From the NCBI RefSeq assembly GCF_030263935.1, contig NZ_CP127162.1, positions 1,683,501-1,747,500 of the forward strand: a stretch of DNA of 64,000 nucleotides, given 5' to 3'. A program made the translations under genes and the position numbers. Position 1 is the first letter of the stretch. Every line of letters starts with the position of its first letter. Under the pieces are notes generated by a model. That model did not search any database. It was not told the origin of the DNA and saw nothing but the letters and a program-made list of their open reading frames with translations. Origin of the DNA: Paenibacillus polygoni (lineage in GTDB: Bacteria; Bacillota; Bacilli; Paenibacillales; Paenibacillaceae). Below, in pieces: positions 7,835 to 16,116 of the stretch.

Positions 7835-9751
7835 TTATTTCGTAAGTTGTTCCATTTGAGTAATTACCTCTTCAAATACAGCCATAGCCTCGCGAATCGG
7901 TTCTGGAGAAGACATATCAACACCCGCTTTTTTCAGGATATTGATAGAGTAGTCACTTCCACCGCTTTGCAGGAAACCAAGGTAACGATCTACGGCAGGT
8001 TGACCTTCTTCCAAAATCTGTTTGGAGAAGCTGGTCGCTGCAGAGAATCCGGTAGCATACTTATAAACGTAGAAGCTGTTGTAGAAATGTGGGATACGCG
8101 CCCATTCCATTTCGATATCCTGATCAACTACCATATCATCTCCATGATACTTTTTGTTCAGTTCATAGTAGATTTCGGAGAGAAGCTGAGGTGTTAAGGA
8201 TTCTCCTTGTTCTGCACGCTCATGAATGATCTTCTCGAATTCAGCAAACATCGTTTGACGGAATACGGTTGTACGGAACTGATCTGCATAATAGGTGAGG
8301 AGATACAACTTCTCTTTTGGATCTGTTGATTTTTTAAGCATATAATCCATCAGCAGAGCTTCATTCGTTGTAGACGCAACTTCAGCCAAGAAAATGGTGT
8401 ACTGCGCGTCTCTATATTTCTGTGCATGGTCTGAGAAATAAGAGTGAAGGGCGTGACCCATCTCATGAGTTAACGTGAACATGCTGTTCAAATTATCTTT
8501 ATGATTCAAAAGTACGTATGGATGTGTACCGTAGGCGCCCCAGCTGTATGCTCCAGTACGTTTGTTTTCATTTTCGTATACATCAATCCAGCGGTCATTA
8601 AATCCTTCCTGAAGAGCATCCAGGTACTTCTCACCAAGAGGCTTCAAGCTTTCTTTAACCGTCTTCTTCGCTTCATCGTAGGAGATATCCATTTTGTACT
8701 CATCGACGAGAGGAGCGAAGAGATCATACATATGCAGTTCATCTACTCCGAGCAGCTTTTTGCGCAGTTTCATATAACGCTGAAGCAGCGGCAAGCTTTC
8801 ATGGATGGTATCAACGAGGTTCGTATACACTTCGGTTGGAATGTTGTCGCCATAGAGGGACATTTCCATAACAGAAGGATATTTACGAACGGTTGAATAA
8901 AAAATGTTTTTATTTACGCTCGCGCTAAGCGTAGCAGCGATGGTATTTTTATTTTTCGCGTAAGTGCTGTAGACCGCTTTGAATGCTCTCTCACGCACTT
9001 CACGATTTGGATTCTCCAGAAACTGAATATAGCTGCCGTGAGTCAGTTCAACTTCGTTTCCATGCTCATCCTTAATTTTCGGGAATTTGAGATCGGCGTT
9101 ATTCAGCATACCAAAAATCGTCTGCGGAGCTTGAGACAAGTTACCAACTTGCGCAAGTAAAGCTTCTTCCGCTTTGGATAGAACATGTGCTTTTTCGCGT
9201 TTCATCTCTACTAATGTGAATTGGTAAGGCTTAAGAATAGGATTTTCGATAAAAGCATCGAGTTCCTTGTCGGGTAAAGCAAGAATTTCCGGAGTTACAA
9301 AAGATAAAGATTCGCTGACCTGCACACTCAACTTTTTCGCCTTTTGAGAAAGTGCTTGATATGTAGGATTTGCCGTATCTTCATCATGATGCATATGAGC
9401 GTAAACATACAGACGTTCTGTTTTGAGGGAAATATCATCTTCGAGTTCAAAACAGGATTTTACAGCTTCCGCTTGACTCAGTTTGCCTTGGAATTCTGCT
9501 GCTTTTTTGGTCAAAGTTTTGACCTCTTCATATTCTTTATCCCAAGCAGCTTGATTCTCAAATAAATCCTGCAGGTTCCACTGATCTTCTAAAGGTACTT
9601 CACTTCGTTTCACTACTTTACTCATATTCATCCTCCTTTGATGATCATTAAATAAAGACGGGCCGGAACGGTCAGCTTGTGCATGAGCGGCACCATTTGC
9701 AAATATAAAACTGACTGCAAGCACTAAGAGCAATGTCTTTCGGGCATACAA
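7835..9751 (-). CDS. pepF: oligoendopeptidase F (M3 family) with an optional in-frame signal peptide
   Basis: The catalytic part is a normal M3B oligoendopeptidase F with zinc motif HEMGH in THEMGHALHSYFSDH and the family's early block DQWNLQDLF. Two starts in one frame each have a strong ribosome site. A TTG at 9751 lies 8 nt after AAGGAGG and begins MYARKTLLLVLAVSFIFANG, a Sec-type signal peptide with likely cleavage after AHA; this form has 638 residues. An ATG at 9625 lies 6 nt after CAAAGGAGG (9632-9640) and gives the usual 596-residue cytosolic form beginning MSKVVKRSEV. Both may be made. The enzyme cleaves short peptides. Confidence 0.85.
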   Translation of the reverse strand: MYARKTLLLVLAVSFIFANGAAHAQADRSGPSLFNDHQRRMNMSKVVKRSEVPLEDQWNLQDLFENQAAWDKEYEEVKTLTKKAAEFQGKLSQAEAVKSCFELEDDISLKTERLYVYAHMHHDEDTANPTYQALSQKAKKLSVQVSESLSFVTPEILALPDKELDAFIENPILKPYQFTLVEMKREKAHVLSKAEEALLAQVGNLSQAPQTIFGMLNNADLKFPKIKDEHGNEVELTHGSYIQFLENPNREVRERAFKAVYSTYAKNKNTIAATLSASVNKNIFYSTVRKYPSVMEMSLYGDNIPTEVYTNLVDTIHESLPLLQRYMKLRKKLLGVDELHMYDLFAPLVDEYKMDISYDEAKKTVKESLKPLGEKYLDALQEGFNDRWIDVYENENKRTGAYSWGAYGTHPYVLLNHKDNLNSMFTLTHEMGHALHSYFSDHAQKYRDAQYTIFLAEVASTTNEALLMDYMLKKSTDPKEKLYLLTYYADQFRTTVFRQTMFAEFEKIIHERAEQGESLTPQLLSEIYYELNKKYHGDDMVVDQDIEMEWARIPHFYNSFYVYKYATGFSAATSFSKQILEEGQPAVDRYLGFLQSGGSDYSINILKKAGVDMSSPEPIREAMAVFEEVITQMEQLTK

Positions 9752-9850
9752 TAGCGGTTCCTCCTTAATGTAAGGCACTAATGCATAGTATGACCGTTCC
9801 GGTAATGAAATATTTGAAAGGAAGTAACCGCGAGGGTACCAGGTGAGCGG

Positions 9851-10033
9851 TTAGCTGCCCATTGTCAACAAACTGTACATAATAAGGAAGAAGGCAAACG
9901 CAATCAATAGAATAGAAATAATAGCAAGCGGTCTGCGAAGTCTTTGTGGAAGCGAATCTTTTTTCACAATAACGACAACGCCGAGCAGGAAGGCAGAAAC
10001 AATAAAAATAAGTATGTTACTGCTGACATCCAT
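9851..10033 (-). CDS. small membrane protein, two transmembrane segments
   Basis: The 60 residues contain two hydrophobic segments (ILIFIVSAFLLGVVVIV and LAIISILLIAFAFFLIMYSL) separated by a basic turn KKDSLPQRLRRP, so both ends probably face outward. AGAGGTATAG precedes the ATG, and this ribosome site overlaps the end of the upstream gene, whose stop is 5 bp away; the two are surely co-translated. I do not recognise a named family. Confidence 0.65.
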   Translation of the reverse strand: MDVSSNILIFIVSAFLLGVVVIVKKDSLPQRLRRPLAIISILLIAFAFFLIMYSLLTMGS

Positions 10034-10038
10034 ATATT

Positions 10039-10272
10039 CTATACCTCTTTGAAAGCAGCCATGATTTCAGCCCATTCTTCTTCTCTGTCTACAAAATCTT
10101 CTTTAGGGAATCGATTCTTTGCCCACTGCATAAGAGCAGGTCTGCTCATAAATGTATGAGTATCTTCTCCCCATTGATCAGAGATTTCACGAAGCACTAT
10201 ATAACGACCTTGTACCTCTACAGTCATCATATTCCATTTGTCTTTTTTATATATTTGATGTTTTTTAATCAT
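10039..10272 (-). CDS. small hypothetical protein
   Basis: This 77-residue protein starts MIKKHQIYKKDKWNM and carries an acidic, aromatic C-terminal part (WAKNRFPKEDFVDREEEWAE). An ATG 6 bp upstream is in frame, but the ATG at 10272 is the one correctly spaced (8 nt) behind GGAG. There is no signal peptide or membrane segment. It forms a two-gene unit with the small membrane protein downstream. Function unknown. Confidence 0.65.
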   Translation of the reverse strand: MIKKHQIYKKDKWNMMTVEVQGRYIVLREISDQWGEDTHTFMSRPALMQWAKNRFPKEDFVDREEEWAEIMAAFKEV

Positions 10273-10362
10273 GTGCATTTCTCCATTTGCGGTTTTGGTA
10301 AAATGATACCTTACCCGAGTTCCAGAAGCAAATTATTTTATAGGTTTGATCAAAACAGGAAT

Positions 10363-10390
10363 TGCATTGTAAAAACTTATGCAGTATAAT
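10363..10390 (+). promoter_or_regulatory. sigma-A promoter of the cold-shock gene
   Basis: TTGCAT (10363-10368), 16 bp, then a perfect TATAAT (10385-10390). Just downstream, CGCCAT-A-GATGGCG (10400-10413) can form a small hairpin in the short leader, ahead of the AGGAGG ribosome site. Confidence 0.7.
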
Positions 10391-10435
10391 ATAGACATTC
10401 GCCATAGATGGCGGTATTTTTAGGAGGTTGTTCAT

Positions 10436-10633
10436 TTGAAAGGTACAGTTAAATGGTTTAATGCAGAAAAAGGTTATGGTTTTCTTCAAGTTGAAGGCGG
10501 CGACGATGTATTCGTTCACTTCTCCGCTATTCAAGGAGACGGCTTCAAAACTCTAGAAGAAGGTCAAGCGGTAGAATTCGAAATTACTGATGGAAACCGT
10601 GGTCCTCAAGCAGCTAACGTAATCAAACTGTAA
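10436..10633 (+). CDS. cold-shock protein (CspA/CspB family)
   Basis: The 65-residue single CSD fold has both RNA-binding motifs intact, KGYGFL (RNP1) and VFVHFS (RNP2), after the typical opening [12 protein letters not shown]. It is an RNA chaperone that binds single-stranded nucleic acid. The start is a TTG 9 nt after TAGGAGG. The gene is monocistronic, with its own sigma-A promoter, a short leader hairpin and a terminator. Confidence 0.95.
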   Translation: MKGTVKWFNAEKGYGFLQVEGGDDVFVHFSAIQGDGFKTLEEGQAVEFEITDGNRGPQAANVIKL

Positions 10634-10688
10634 GAATTTTTCCGTACTTATCGGATTTCTTATACAAGTTTGTTTGAACCGTGTATTG

Positions 10689-10728
10689 AAAGCGCAGTTT
10701 TCCCGATTTGGGGAGCTGCGCTTTTTTT
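10689..10728 (+). terminator. intrinsic terminator of the cold-shock gene
   Basis: AAAGCGCAG (10689-10697) pairs with CTGCGCTTT (10716-10724), followed by more T residues. Confidence 0.85.
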
Positions 10729-10829
10729 GATTGTTTCTGTGATTATATTCACACATGCTATAATGTAAATATGATAAAAAATGGGTAGAGGGCTAAAGTT
10801 TGATAATATAAATAAGTGACTTAGATTAT

Positions 10830-10858
10830 TTGTACAAAATGGCATGTCATATTATAAT
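10830..10858 (+). promoter_or_regulatory. sigma-A promoter of ytpB-pfkA
   Basis: TTGTAC (10830-10835), 17-bp spacer, TATAAT (10853-10858), 57 bp before the ytpB start. A second TATAAT preceded by TGC lies at 10759-10764 and could be an additional extended -10 promoter. Confidence 0.6.
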
Positions 10859-10914
10859 GGGTATTGGTTTGAACAGGTATGAATATGTAAAGAACAAAGT
10901 GGAGGCACCGTCAT

Positions 10915-12003
10915 TTGATTAACCAAAAACAAAGTTATCGTAATGTTCCACGGGGGCCCATTGGACTAATGAACCGGGTATACAGACATATTTTCCCCGG
11001 TGTAAGACAAGAACTTAGTCGCATTAAAATGAGAGCAGAAGAGATTCCGGACCCGGAGCTTAGAACACAGGCACTTGCCAGTATTGCAAGCAAACAGTTT
11101 CACTGCGAAGGAGGCGCTGTTTATGCAGCCGCCAATTTGTCGATGAAGGAGATCCTTATTCCGCTCATCGTATCGTACCAAACGATCAGTGATTATTTGG
11201 ATAATTTATGCGATCGAAGCACTTCCATGGATGCCGATGATTTTAGGTTGCTACATAAATCGATGCTTGACGCGGTTAATCCTGACGCGAAATTAGTAAA
11301 TTATTATGCACTTCGTAATGAACAAGAAGATGAAGGTTATTTGCATAGTCTTGTATCTACTTGTCAATCCTGCTTAAAGAGGTTGCCCGGATATTCGGCT
11401 GTTAAATCTCATGTCCAGGATTTGGTAGGGCTCTATGTTGACTTACAAGTGTACAAGCATATTAAGCCTGAACTTCGTGAACAAGCTTTACTCGATTGGT
11501 GGGAACTTCATAAGCAGCGCACGCCGGCATTACAATGGAATGAGTTTGCAGCAGCTACGGGTTCAACACTAGGGGTATTCATGCTTTTCCTTGCTGCTAC
11601 AGACCCACATCTAGATGATGTTGAAGCTTCCTCTATTCATGCATCCTATTTCCCGCATGTGACAGGACTACACATCATGCTCGATTACTTAATCGATCAG
11701 GAGGAAGACAGACAGGGTGGAGATCTTAACTTTTGTAATTATTACGAAAGTGAGAATGAAATGATCGAACGGTTCGCTTATATTGTTGACGAGGCTCGTA
11801 ACGACGTTTCGCACATTCCCGCCAGCTCTTTTCACCGGATGATTATTGAAGGACTGCTTGCACTATACTTGACTGATCCTAAGGTCAGCGAGCAGCAGGA
11901 GGTTCGTTCCGTCTCCAAAAGGTTACTAAGAAATAGCCCGCTAACTAGACGCTTTTTCTTGGTCAATACCAAATGGATTCGTAAACATATGTATGAGAAA
12001 TAA
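10915..12003 (+). CDS. ytpB: YtpB-family sesquarterpene cyclase (DUF2600)
   Basis: The 362-residue, mostly helical protein matches YtpB (tetraprenyl-beta-curcumene synthase), a terpene cyclase family unlike classic class I or II enzymes. Aspartate-rich stretches are seen at residues 93-100 (DYLDNLCD) and later in LDYLIDQEEDR, which suit diphosphate or metal binding. Known relatives cyclise heptaprenyl diphosphate to C35 terpenes. TTG starts 8 nt after GTGGAGG. It lies 15 bp before pfkA on the same transcript, an unexpected partner for a terpene enzyme. Confidence 0.8.
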   Translation: MINQKQSYRNVPRGPIGLMNRVYRHIFPGVRQELSRIKMRAEEIPDPELRTQALASIASKQFHCEGGAVYAAANLSMKEILIPLIVSYQTISDYLDNLCDRSTSMDADDFRLLHKSMLDAVNPDAKLVNYYALRNEQEDEGYLHSLVSTCQSCLKRLPGYSAVKSHVQDLVGLYVDLQVYKHIKPELREQALLDWWELHKQRTPALQWNEFAAATGSTLGVFMLFLAATDPHLDDVEASSIHASYFPHVTGLHIMLDYLIDQEEDRQGGDLNFCNYYESENEMIERFAYIVDEARNDVSHIPASSFHRMIIEGLLALYLTDPKVSEQQEVRSVSKRLLRNSPLTRRFFLVNTKWIRKHMYEK

Positions 12004-12018
12004 GAGGAGGAAATCATA

Positions 12019-12990
12019 ATGTCAGCAGTCAAAAAAATTGCAGTGTTAACTAGTGGAGGAGACTCTCAGGGAATGAACGCCGCTGTTCGTGCCGTGGTAC
12101 GCAGCGGGCTTTACTATGGGCTTGAAGTATTCGGTATTCAACGTGGGTATCAAGGTCTCTTAAATAATGATATTCGCCAAATGGATCTTCGCAGTGTTGG
12201 AGATATTATTCAGCGCGGCGGAACCGTGCTTCAATCTGCTCGTTGTAAGGAGTTTATGACACCAGAAGGTCAACAAAAAGGTGCAGACATTCTGAGAGAG
12301 CACGGCATCGACGGTCTTGTCGTTATTGGCGGGGACGGATCTTATCAAGGGGCTAACAAGCTGAGTAAACTCGGAATTAATACGATGGCTCTTCCTGGCA
12401 CAATTGACAATGATATTTCTTATACGGATTACACGATTGGGTTTGATACAGCTACAAGTATTGTAGTAGATGCCATTAACAAACTTCGTGATACCATGTC
12501 TTCACATGAACGTTCCTCCATCGTAGAGGTTATGGGTCGCCACTGTGGTGATATCGCACTGCATGCAGGACTAGCATCTGGTGCTGAGACTATTCTTGTT
12601 CCAGAAGTTCCATTTGATATGGATGAAGTGGCAAATCGAATGAGATCAAACTTTGAACACGGAAAACGTCATAGTATCATTGTTGTGGCAGAAGGTGTTG
12701 GCAAGGGAGAAGACGTGGCTAAAGAAATTATGGAACGCTGCCCAGCATATGAGCCGCGAGTAACCGTTCTAGGTCATATTCAGCGTGGCGGTACGCCAAC
12801 TCCGTTTGATCGTAACTTAGCTAGCCGTCTAGGTGATTTTGCTGTTCGTAAACTGATTGAAGGTGAATCCGATAAAGCTTGCGGAATTATTAATAATCAG
12901 TTGACTCTTACAGACATTGACCTTGTAGTTAATACAAAAAAACCAATTAATATGGAATTGTATGATCTTGCACTTCGCCTTTCACAATAA
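12019..12990 (+). CDS. pfkA: ATP-dependent 6-phosphofructokinase
   Basis: The 323-residue protein phosphorylates fructose 6-phosphate in glycolysis. It has the GGDSQGMN glycine loop, ATP/metal motif GGDGS, catalytic PGTIDND, MGRHCGD and HIQRGGTPTPFDR. The glycine loop has Gln where GGDSPGMN or GGDAPGMN is usual. Length is typical of bacterial PfkA. The start follows TAAGAGGAGG 15 bp after ytpB. No pyruvate kinase gene follows, unlike the common pfkA-pyk arrangement; the unit ends at a strong terminator. Confidence 0.95.
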   Translation: MSAVKKIAVLTSGGDSQGMNAAVRAVVRSGLYYGLEVFGIQRGYQGLLNNDIRQMDLRSVGDIIQRGGTVLQSARCKEFMTPEGQQKGADILREHGIDGLVVIGGDGSYQGANKLSKLGINTMALPGTIDNDISYTDYTIGFDTATSIVVDAINKLRDTMSSHERSSIVEVMGRHCGDIALHAGLASGAETILVPEVPFDMDEVANRMRSNFEHGKRHSIIVVAEGVGKGEDVAKEIMERCPAYEPRVTVLGHIQRGGTPTPFDRNLASRLGDFAVRKLIEGESDKACGIINNQLTLTDIDLVVNTKKPINMELYDLALRLSQ

Positions 12991-13006
12991 CCTATATAAA
13001 TTAACC

Positions 13007-13055
13007 AAAAAGCTGCTCAGTGAATACCTTTTAGGTACACTGAGCAGCTTTTTTA
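13007..13055. terminator. bidirectional terminator between pfkA and the MATE gene
   Basis: AAAAGCTGCTCAGTG (from 13007) pairs with CACTGAGCAGCTTTT (from 13038), with an inner TACC/GGTA pairing. A runs on the left and T runs on the right make it work on both strands, for two convergent genes. Confidence 0.85.
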
Positions 13056-14414
13056 CTTACTTGTTAACTTTTGATTATATTTTCGTTGTATTCTAACAAG
13101 GCGCCATAACAGGGCGAATGCTCCGAAGCCAAGGCCAACGATTAAACCAATCCAGTACCCGTAAGGTCCGAGAGTTGTATAAGTAGCCGTTATAAACCCG
13201 ACGGGCAGTCCAATTACCCAAAAAGCAATAAAAGTGATGATAAAAGCAGGGGAAACATCCTTGTAACCTCGTAATGAACCTTGTACGGGTGTGGCTACTG
13301 CATCTGAAATTTGAAAGAAAATAGCATATACTAAAAAATGCTGAATCAGACTAATGACCAGAGGGTCGGTAGAGTATATACCAGCAACCTGCTTGCCAAA
13401 TACAATAAGCACCACAGCAGTAAGTAATGATAGCGTTACAGCACTGCCAATTCCAATGATGCTGTATTTCTTAGCATCCTGTAATCTTTTTGCTCCAACT
13501 TCAAAACCGACCAGTATCGTGAGAGCCATACTGATACTAAGAGGAATCATGTATAAGGTAGAAGCAAAGTTTAGGGCAGCTTGATGCGCTGCAATGGTTG
13601 CTGTATCAAAACTGCTCATAAGTAAGGTAACCGCTGAGAATACAGAGGTCTCAAAAAAGATCGCAAATCCAATGGGTATACCAATAGTCAAAAGCTCTTT
13701 CCATTTACGAATAGAAGGACCATGCCATTTCCGGAAGATGCCATACTCGGCAAAAGGGTGTATACGATGCACAACAACGATAGATATAAAGAATATAATC
13801 CAGTACGTACATGCGGAAGCAACACCCGCCCCAACCCCGCCTAGACGAGGGAAGCCAAGTTGACCAAATATCAGTAGATAATTCAGTAAGATATTAATTG
13901 GCAAGGAAATGAGCGTAATGATCATCGTTATTCTTGTTTGGCCAAGAGAATCCATAAAGTTACGAAGTACGGTATATCCGAAGAGCGGGATAACCCCAAA
14001 TGAAATAGCGCATAAGAAATAATAAGCAACCGATTGAACCCGATCTTCAAGACTCATAAATTCTAAAACAGGGCCAATGATGAAACTTCCCACAAGAAGA
14101 ATAAAAATTGCGATCGTAACAGCAAAATAGAGCGCCTGTATTACATTGAAACGCACATCACTCTTGCGACCGCTGCCGATCAACTGAGATACAATCGGTG
14201 TAATTCCCATGAGAATCCCGCTGAGCCCAGTCTGGATGGGCACCCAGAGACTAGCTCCAATCGCCACACCTGCTAAATCTTGCGGGCTGTAGTGGCCTGA
14301 CATATTGGTGTCAAAAAAAGTGATTGCCGATAACGAAATCTGCGTAATGAGGATGGGGAGCAAAATGATAAGAAATTGCTTCCATTTTTGCGAAGTAGTA
14401 AATGTCTGATTCAT
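13053..14414 (-). CDS. MATE family multidrug/cation efflux transporter
   Basis: The 453 residues contain about twelve membrane helices in two MATE halves. Typical features are the early ITQISLSAITFFDTNMSG block, the repeated G-P-PIN-like turn SLPINILLNY, and polar helix residues. Members export cationic drugs in exchange for Na+ or H+. The frame is open 15 codons further upstream, but the ATG at 14414 lies 5 nt after GGAGAA and begins the normal MNQTFTT N-terminus. It stands alone, convergent with pfkA. Confidence 0.85.
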   Translation of the reverse strand: MNQTFTTSQKWKQFLIILLPILITQISLSAITFFDTNMSGHYSPQDLAGVAIGASLWVPIQTGLSGILMGITPIVSQLIGSGRKSDVRFNVIQALYFAVTIAIFILLVGSFIIGPVLEFMSLEDRVQSVAYYFLCAISFGVIPLFGYTVLRNFMDSLGQTRITMIITLISLPINILLNYLLIFGQLGFPRLGGVGAGVASACTYWIIFFISIVVVHRIHPFAEYGIFRKWHGPSIRKWKELLTIGIPIGFAIFFETSVFSAVTLLMSSFDTATIAAHQAALNFASTLYMIPLSISMALTILVGFEVGAKRLQDAKKYSIIGIGSAVTLSLLTAVVLIVFGKQVAGIYSTDPLVISLIQHFLVYAIFFQISDAVATPVQGSLRGYKDVSPAFIITFIAFWVIGLPVGFITATYTTLGPYGYWIGLIVGLGFGAFALLWRLVRIQRKYNQKLTSK

Positions 14415-14548
14415 GTCTATTCTCCATTTATTTCTTGTATAAATTTTGTGAATGCACACAAAGAAATATTTTAATAGAAGTGCCGGAGAATGAACAGAGT
14501 AATTTCTTTCTATACGAGTGGAAAAAGAGAAGAAAATTCATGAAAAAA

Positions 14549-14584
14549 TAAAAAACCGCTATGCCAAAGAAATGGCAATAGCGG
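14549..14584 (-). terminator. intrinsic terminator of the 64-residue protein gene
   Basis: On the minus strand CCGCTATTGCCA pairs with TGGCATAGCGG and is followed by a run of six T (14550-14555 on the plus strand as A). Confidence 0.8.
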
Positions 14585-14596
14585 CGGCGTGCGGTT

Positions 14597-14791
14597 TTAT
14601 TGTAAATACATATTGTCTTGCTGTTCACAAATACTGTACTGAATAATTTCCATAGCATCCTCTGGTTCCAAAATTCCGAATCCATCCCGAAGCACAATTA
14701 ACGAATTGAGTTCATGTTGCCTTAGAGTGGGGAGCATTTCTGGAAACCATTTTGAGACGATATCAGACAGTTTTACCCTTTCCATTTCCAC
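14597..14791 (-). CDS. small hypothetical protein
   Basis: A GTG start about 7 nt after AAAGGGTGAT gives 64 residues beginning MEMERVKLSD. The protein is helical and soluble, with no cysteine pair, signal peptide or membrane segment beyond one isolated Cys. It has its own terminator and a possible extended -10 promoter (TGGTATACT on the minus strand, around 14930-14938), which supports a real gene. I recognise no family. Confidence 0.6.
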   Translation of the reverse strand: MEMERVKLSDIVSKWFPEMLPTLRQHELNSLIVLRDGFGILEPEDAMEIIQYSICEQQDNMYLQ

Positions 14792-14971
14792 AAATAATCA
14801 CCCTTTCCTCACTTAGAATCATTCAGCAAAGAATCATTCATTGCCTGGAAAAGCCGTGTGCTTGGTGAAATTACGGATAGACAAGATAAGCTCTTGAGAA
14901 CATGAGTTGCAATACACGTATGCATTCATAGTATACCACAAGGACCTTAAATATTACACTTGACAAACACC

Positions 14972-15793
14972 CTAATTCTTCCTAAAAGAACCCATAATCC
15001 CGACAGTTTCTACAATGTTAACAAATGCCTTCGGATCGGTATCCTTGATAATTTGTTTAATTTCGTCGAGTTCATATTTTGTCGTTACCGTCATCAGCAT
15101 ATCTTTTTCATGTTCAGTGAAGGCACCTTGTGTTTTGATTTTGGTGACTCCTCGCTGCCTTGGCAACAATTTTTTTAGCATGGTCTCTGTCTCGTTGGTA
15201 ACGATAAATAAAGTCACTTTTACATGCCCGATATGAATAAGGTCAATAATTTTGCCTGTTATATAAATGGATAATACAGAGATTAAGGCAATATTCCAGT
15301 CATCATTCAAATATCCGGCAAGCATAATGATAATCCCGTTCATACACGCCATAATCGTTCCGATAGGAAAATCTCGGTACCGGGTAATAATGGAAGCAAC
15401 GATATCGAGACCTCCAGATGATCCTCCTGCCCGGTATGCAAGGCCAGTTCCTACCCCTATCAGTACCCCCCCAAATACCGAAGAGAGGAGCGGGTCTACT
15501 ACGACGGCAGTTACAGGTACTAAATTTAACATCCATGTCGTCGCTATAACATTCAATATGCTAAAAGTGATAAACCTTCTGCCGAGCATAAACCAACCGG
15601 CAATAAGGAGCGGGATGTTAAGAGCGAAGTACATGAAGTTAAAATCAAGACTGGTGAAATATCCGATCAGCATGGATACACCAGAAATACCCCCACTAAG
15701 AAGCTCATGAGGGATTAAAAAAAGATTGAAGCCTGCTGCAATAATGGCACCGCCTATAAAAACAAGTGCGGATTTTGTTAGTAATTTAAACAC
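14972..15793 (-). CDS. YitT family membrane protein (DUF161 + DUF2179)
   Basis: The 273 residues have five hydrophobic segments in the first 200, including the family motif PHELLSGGISGVSMLIGY and the glycine-rich GVGTGLAYRAGGSSGG, then a soluble C-terminal DUF2179 domain of about 85 residues. GTG starts the gene 3-4 nt after GAGGTGAGAAA. The role of the family is not established; members are common in Bacillus and often present in many copies. It is divergent from cshA. Confidence 0.85.
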   Translation of the reverse strand: MFKLLTKSALVFIGGAIIAAGFNLFLIPHELLSGGISGVSMLIGYFTSLDFNFMYFALNIPLLIAGWFMLGRRFITFSILNVIATTWMLNLVPVTAVVVDPLLSSVFGGVLIGVGTGLAYRAGGSSGGLDIVASIITRYRDFPIGTIMACMNGIIIMLAGYLNDDWNIALISVLSIYITGKIIDLIHIGHVKVTLFIVTNETETMLKKLLPRQRGVTKIKTQGAFTEHEKDMLMTVTTKYELDEIKQIIKDTDPKAFVNIVETVGIMGSFRKN

Positions 15794-15852
15794 TTTCTCA
15801 CCTCAACAATAATTCATATTATAATGCTAGCTGGTAATTGTAAATCGTTTTG

Positions 15853-15861
15853 TGATATAAT
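15853..15861 (+). promoter_or_regulatory. possible extended -10 promoter of cshA
   Basis: TGA-TATAAT (15853-15861) forms an extended -10 element. This would leave a leader of about 250 nt before the cshA ribosome site, long for this window and reminiscent of cold-induced helicase genes. The remaining leader holds no structure I can name. ATTATA at 15818-15823 may be the divergent -10 for the YitT-type gene. Confidence 0.4.
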
Positions 15862-16116
15862 ATTGTTTAGATGTTCTTGAGTAGGTCGCTTTTTTCGGAA
15901 AAAGCATGTTTTGTTTTCAGCAAGTTTCAATTAAACATCATATGTAGTTTAGTCAATAATAGAGGGAAAGTATTCTCAAAATTATTGAAAAAAGGTGAAA
16001 TCGTGCAGAAAACTTCGCATGATCCAACAGCCCAATAAATGTAACGCTACTTAAGAATACAGATAACGAAGTGGATCTGTCCACATGTCCACCATATAAA
16101 AGGAGTTTGAAAAAAT

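Noticed and set aside
14810..14845. direct repeat GAATCATTCA (two copies)
   Set aside because: Only two short copies in A/T-rich sequence; likely chance or part of promoter-region drift.
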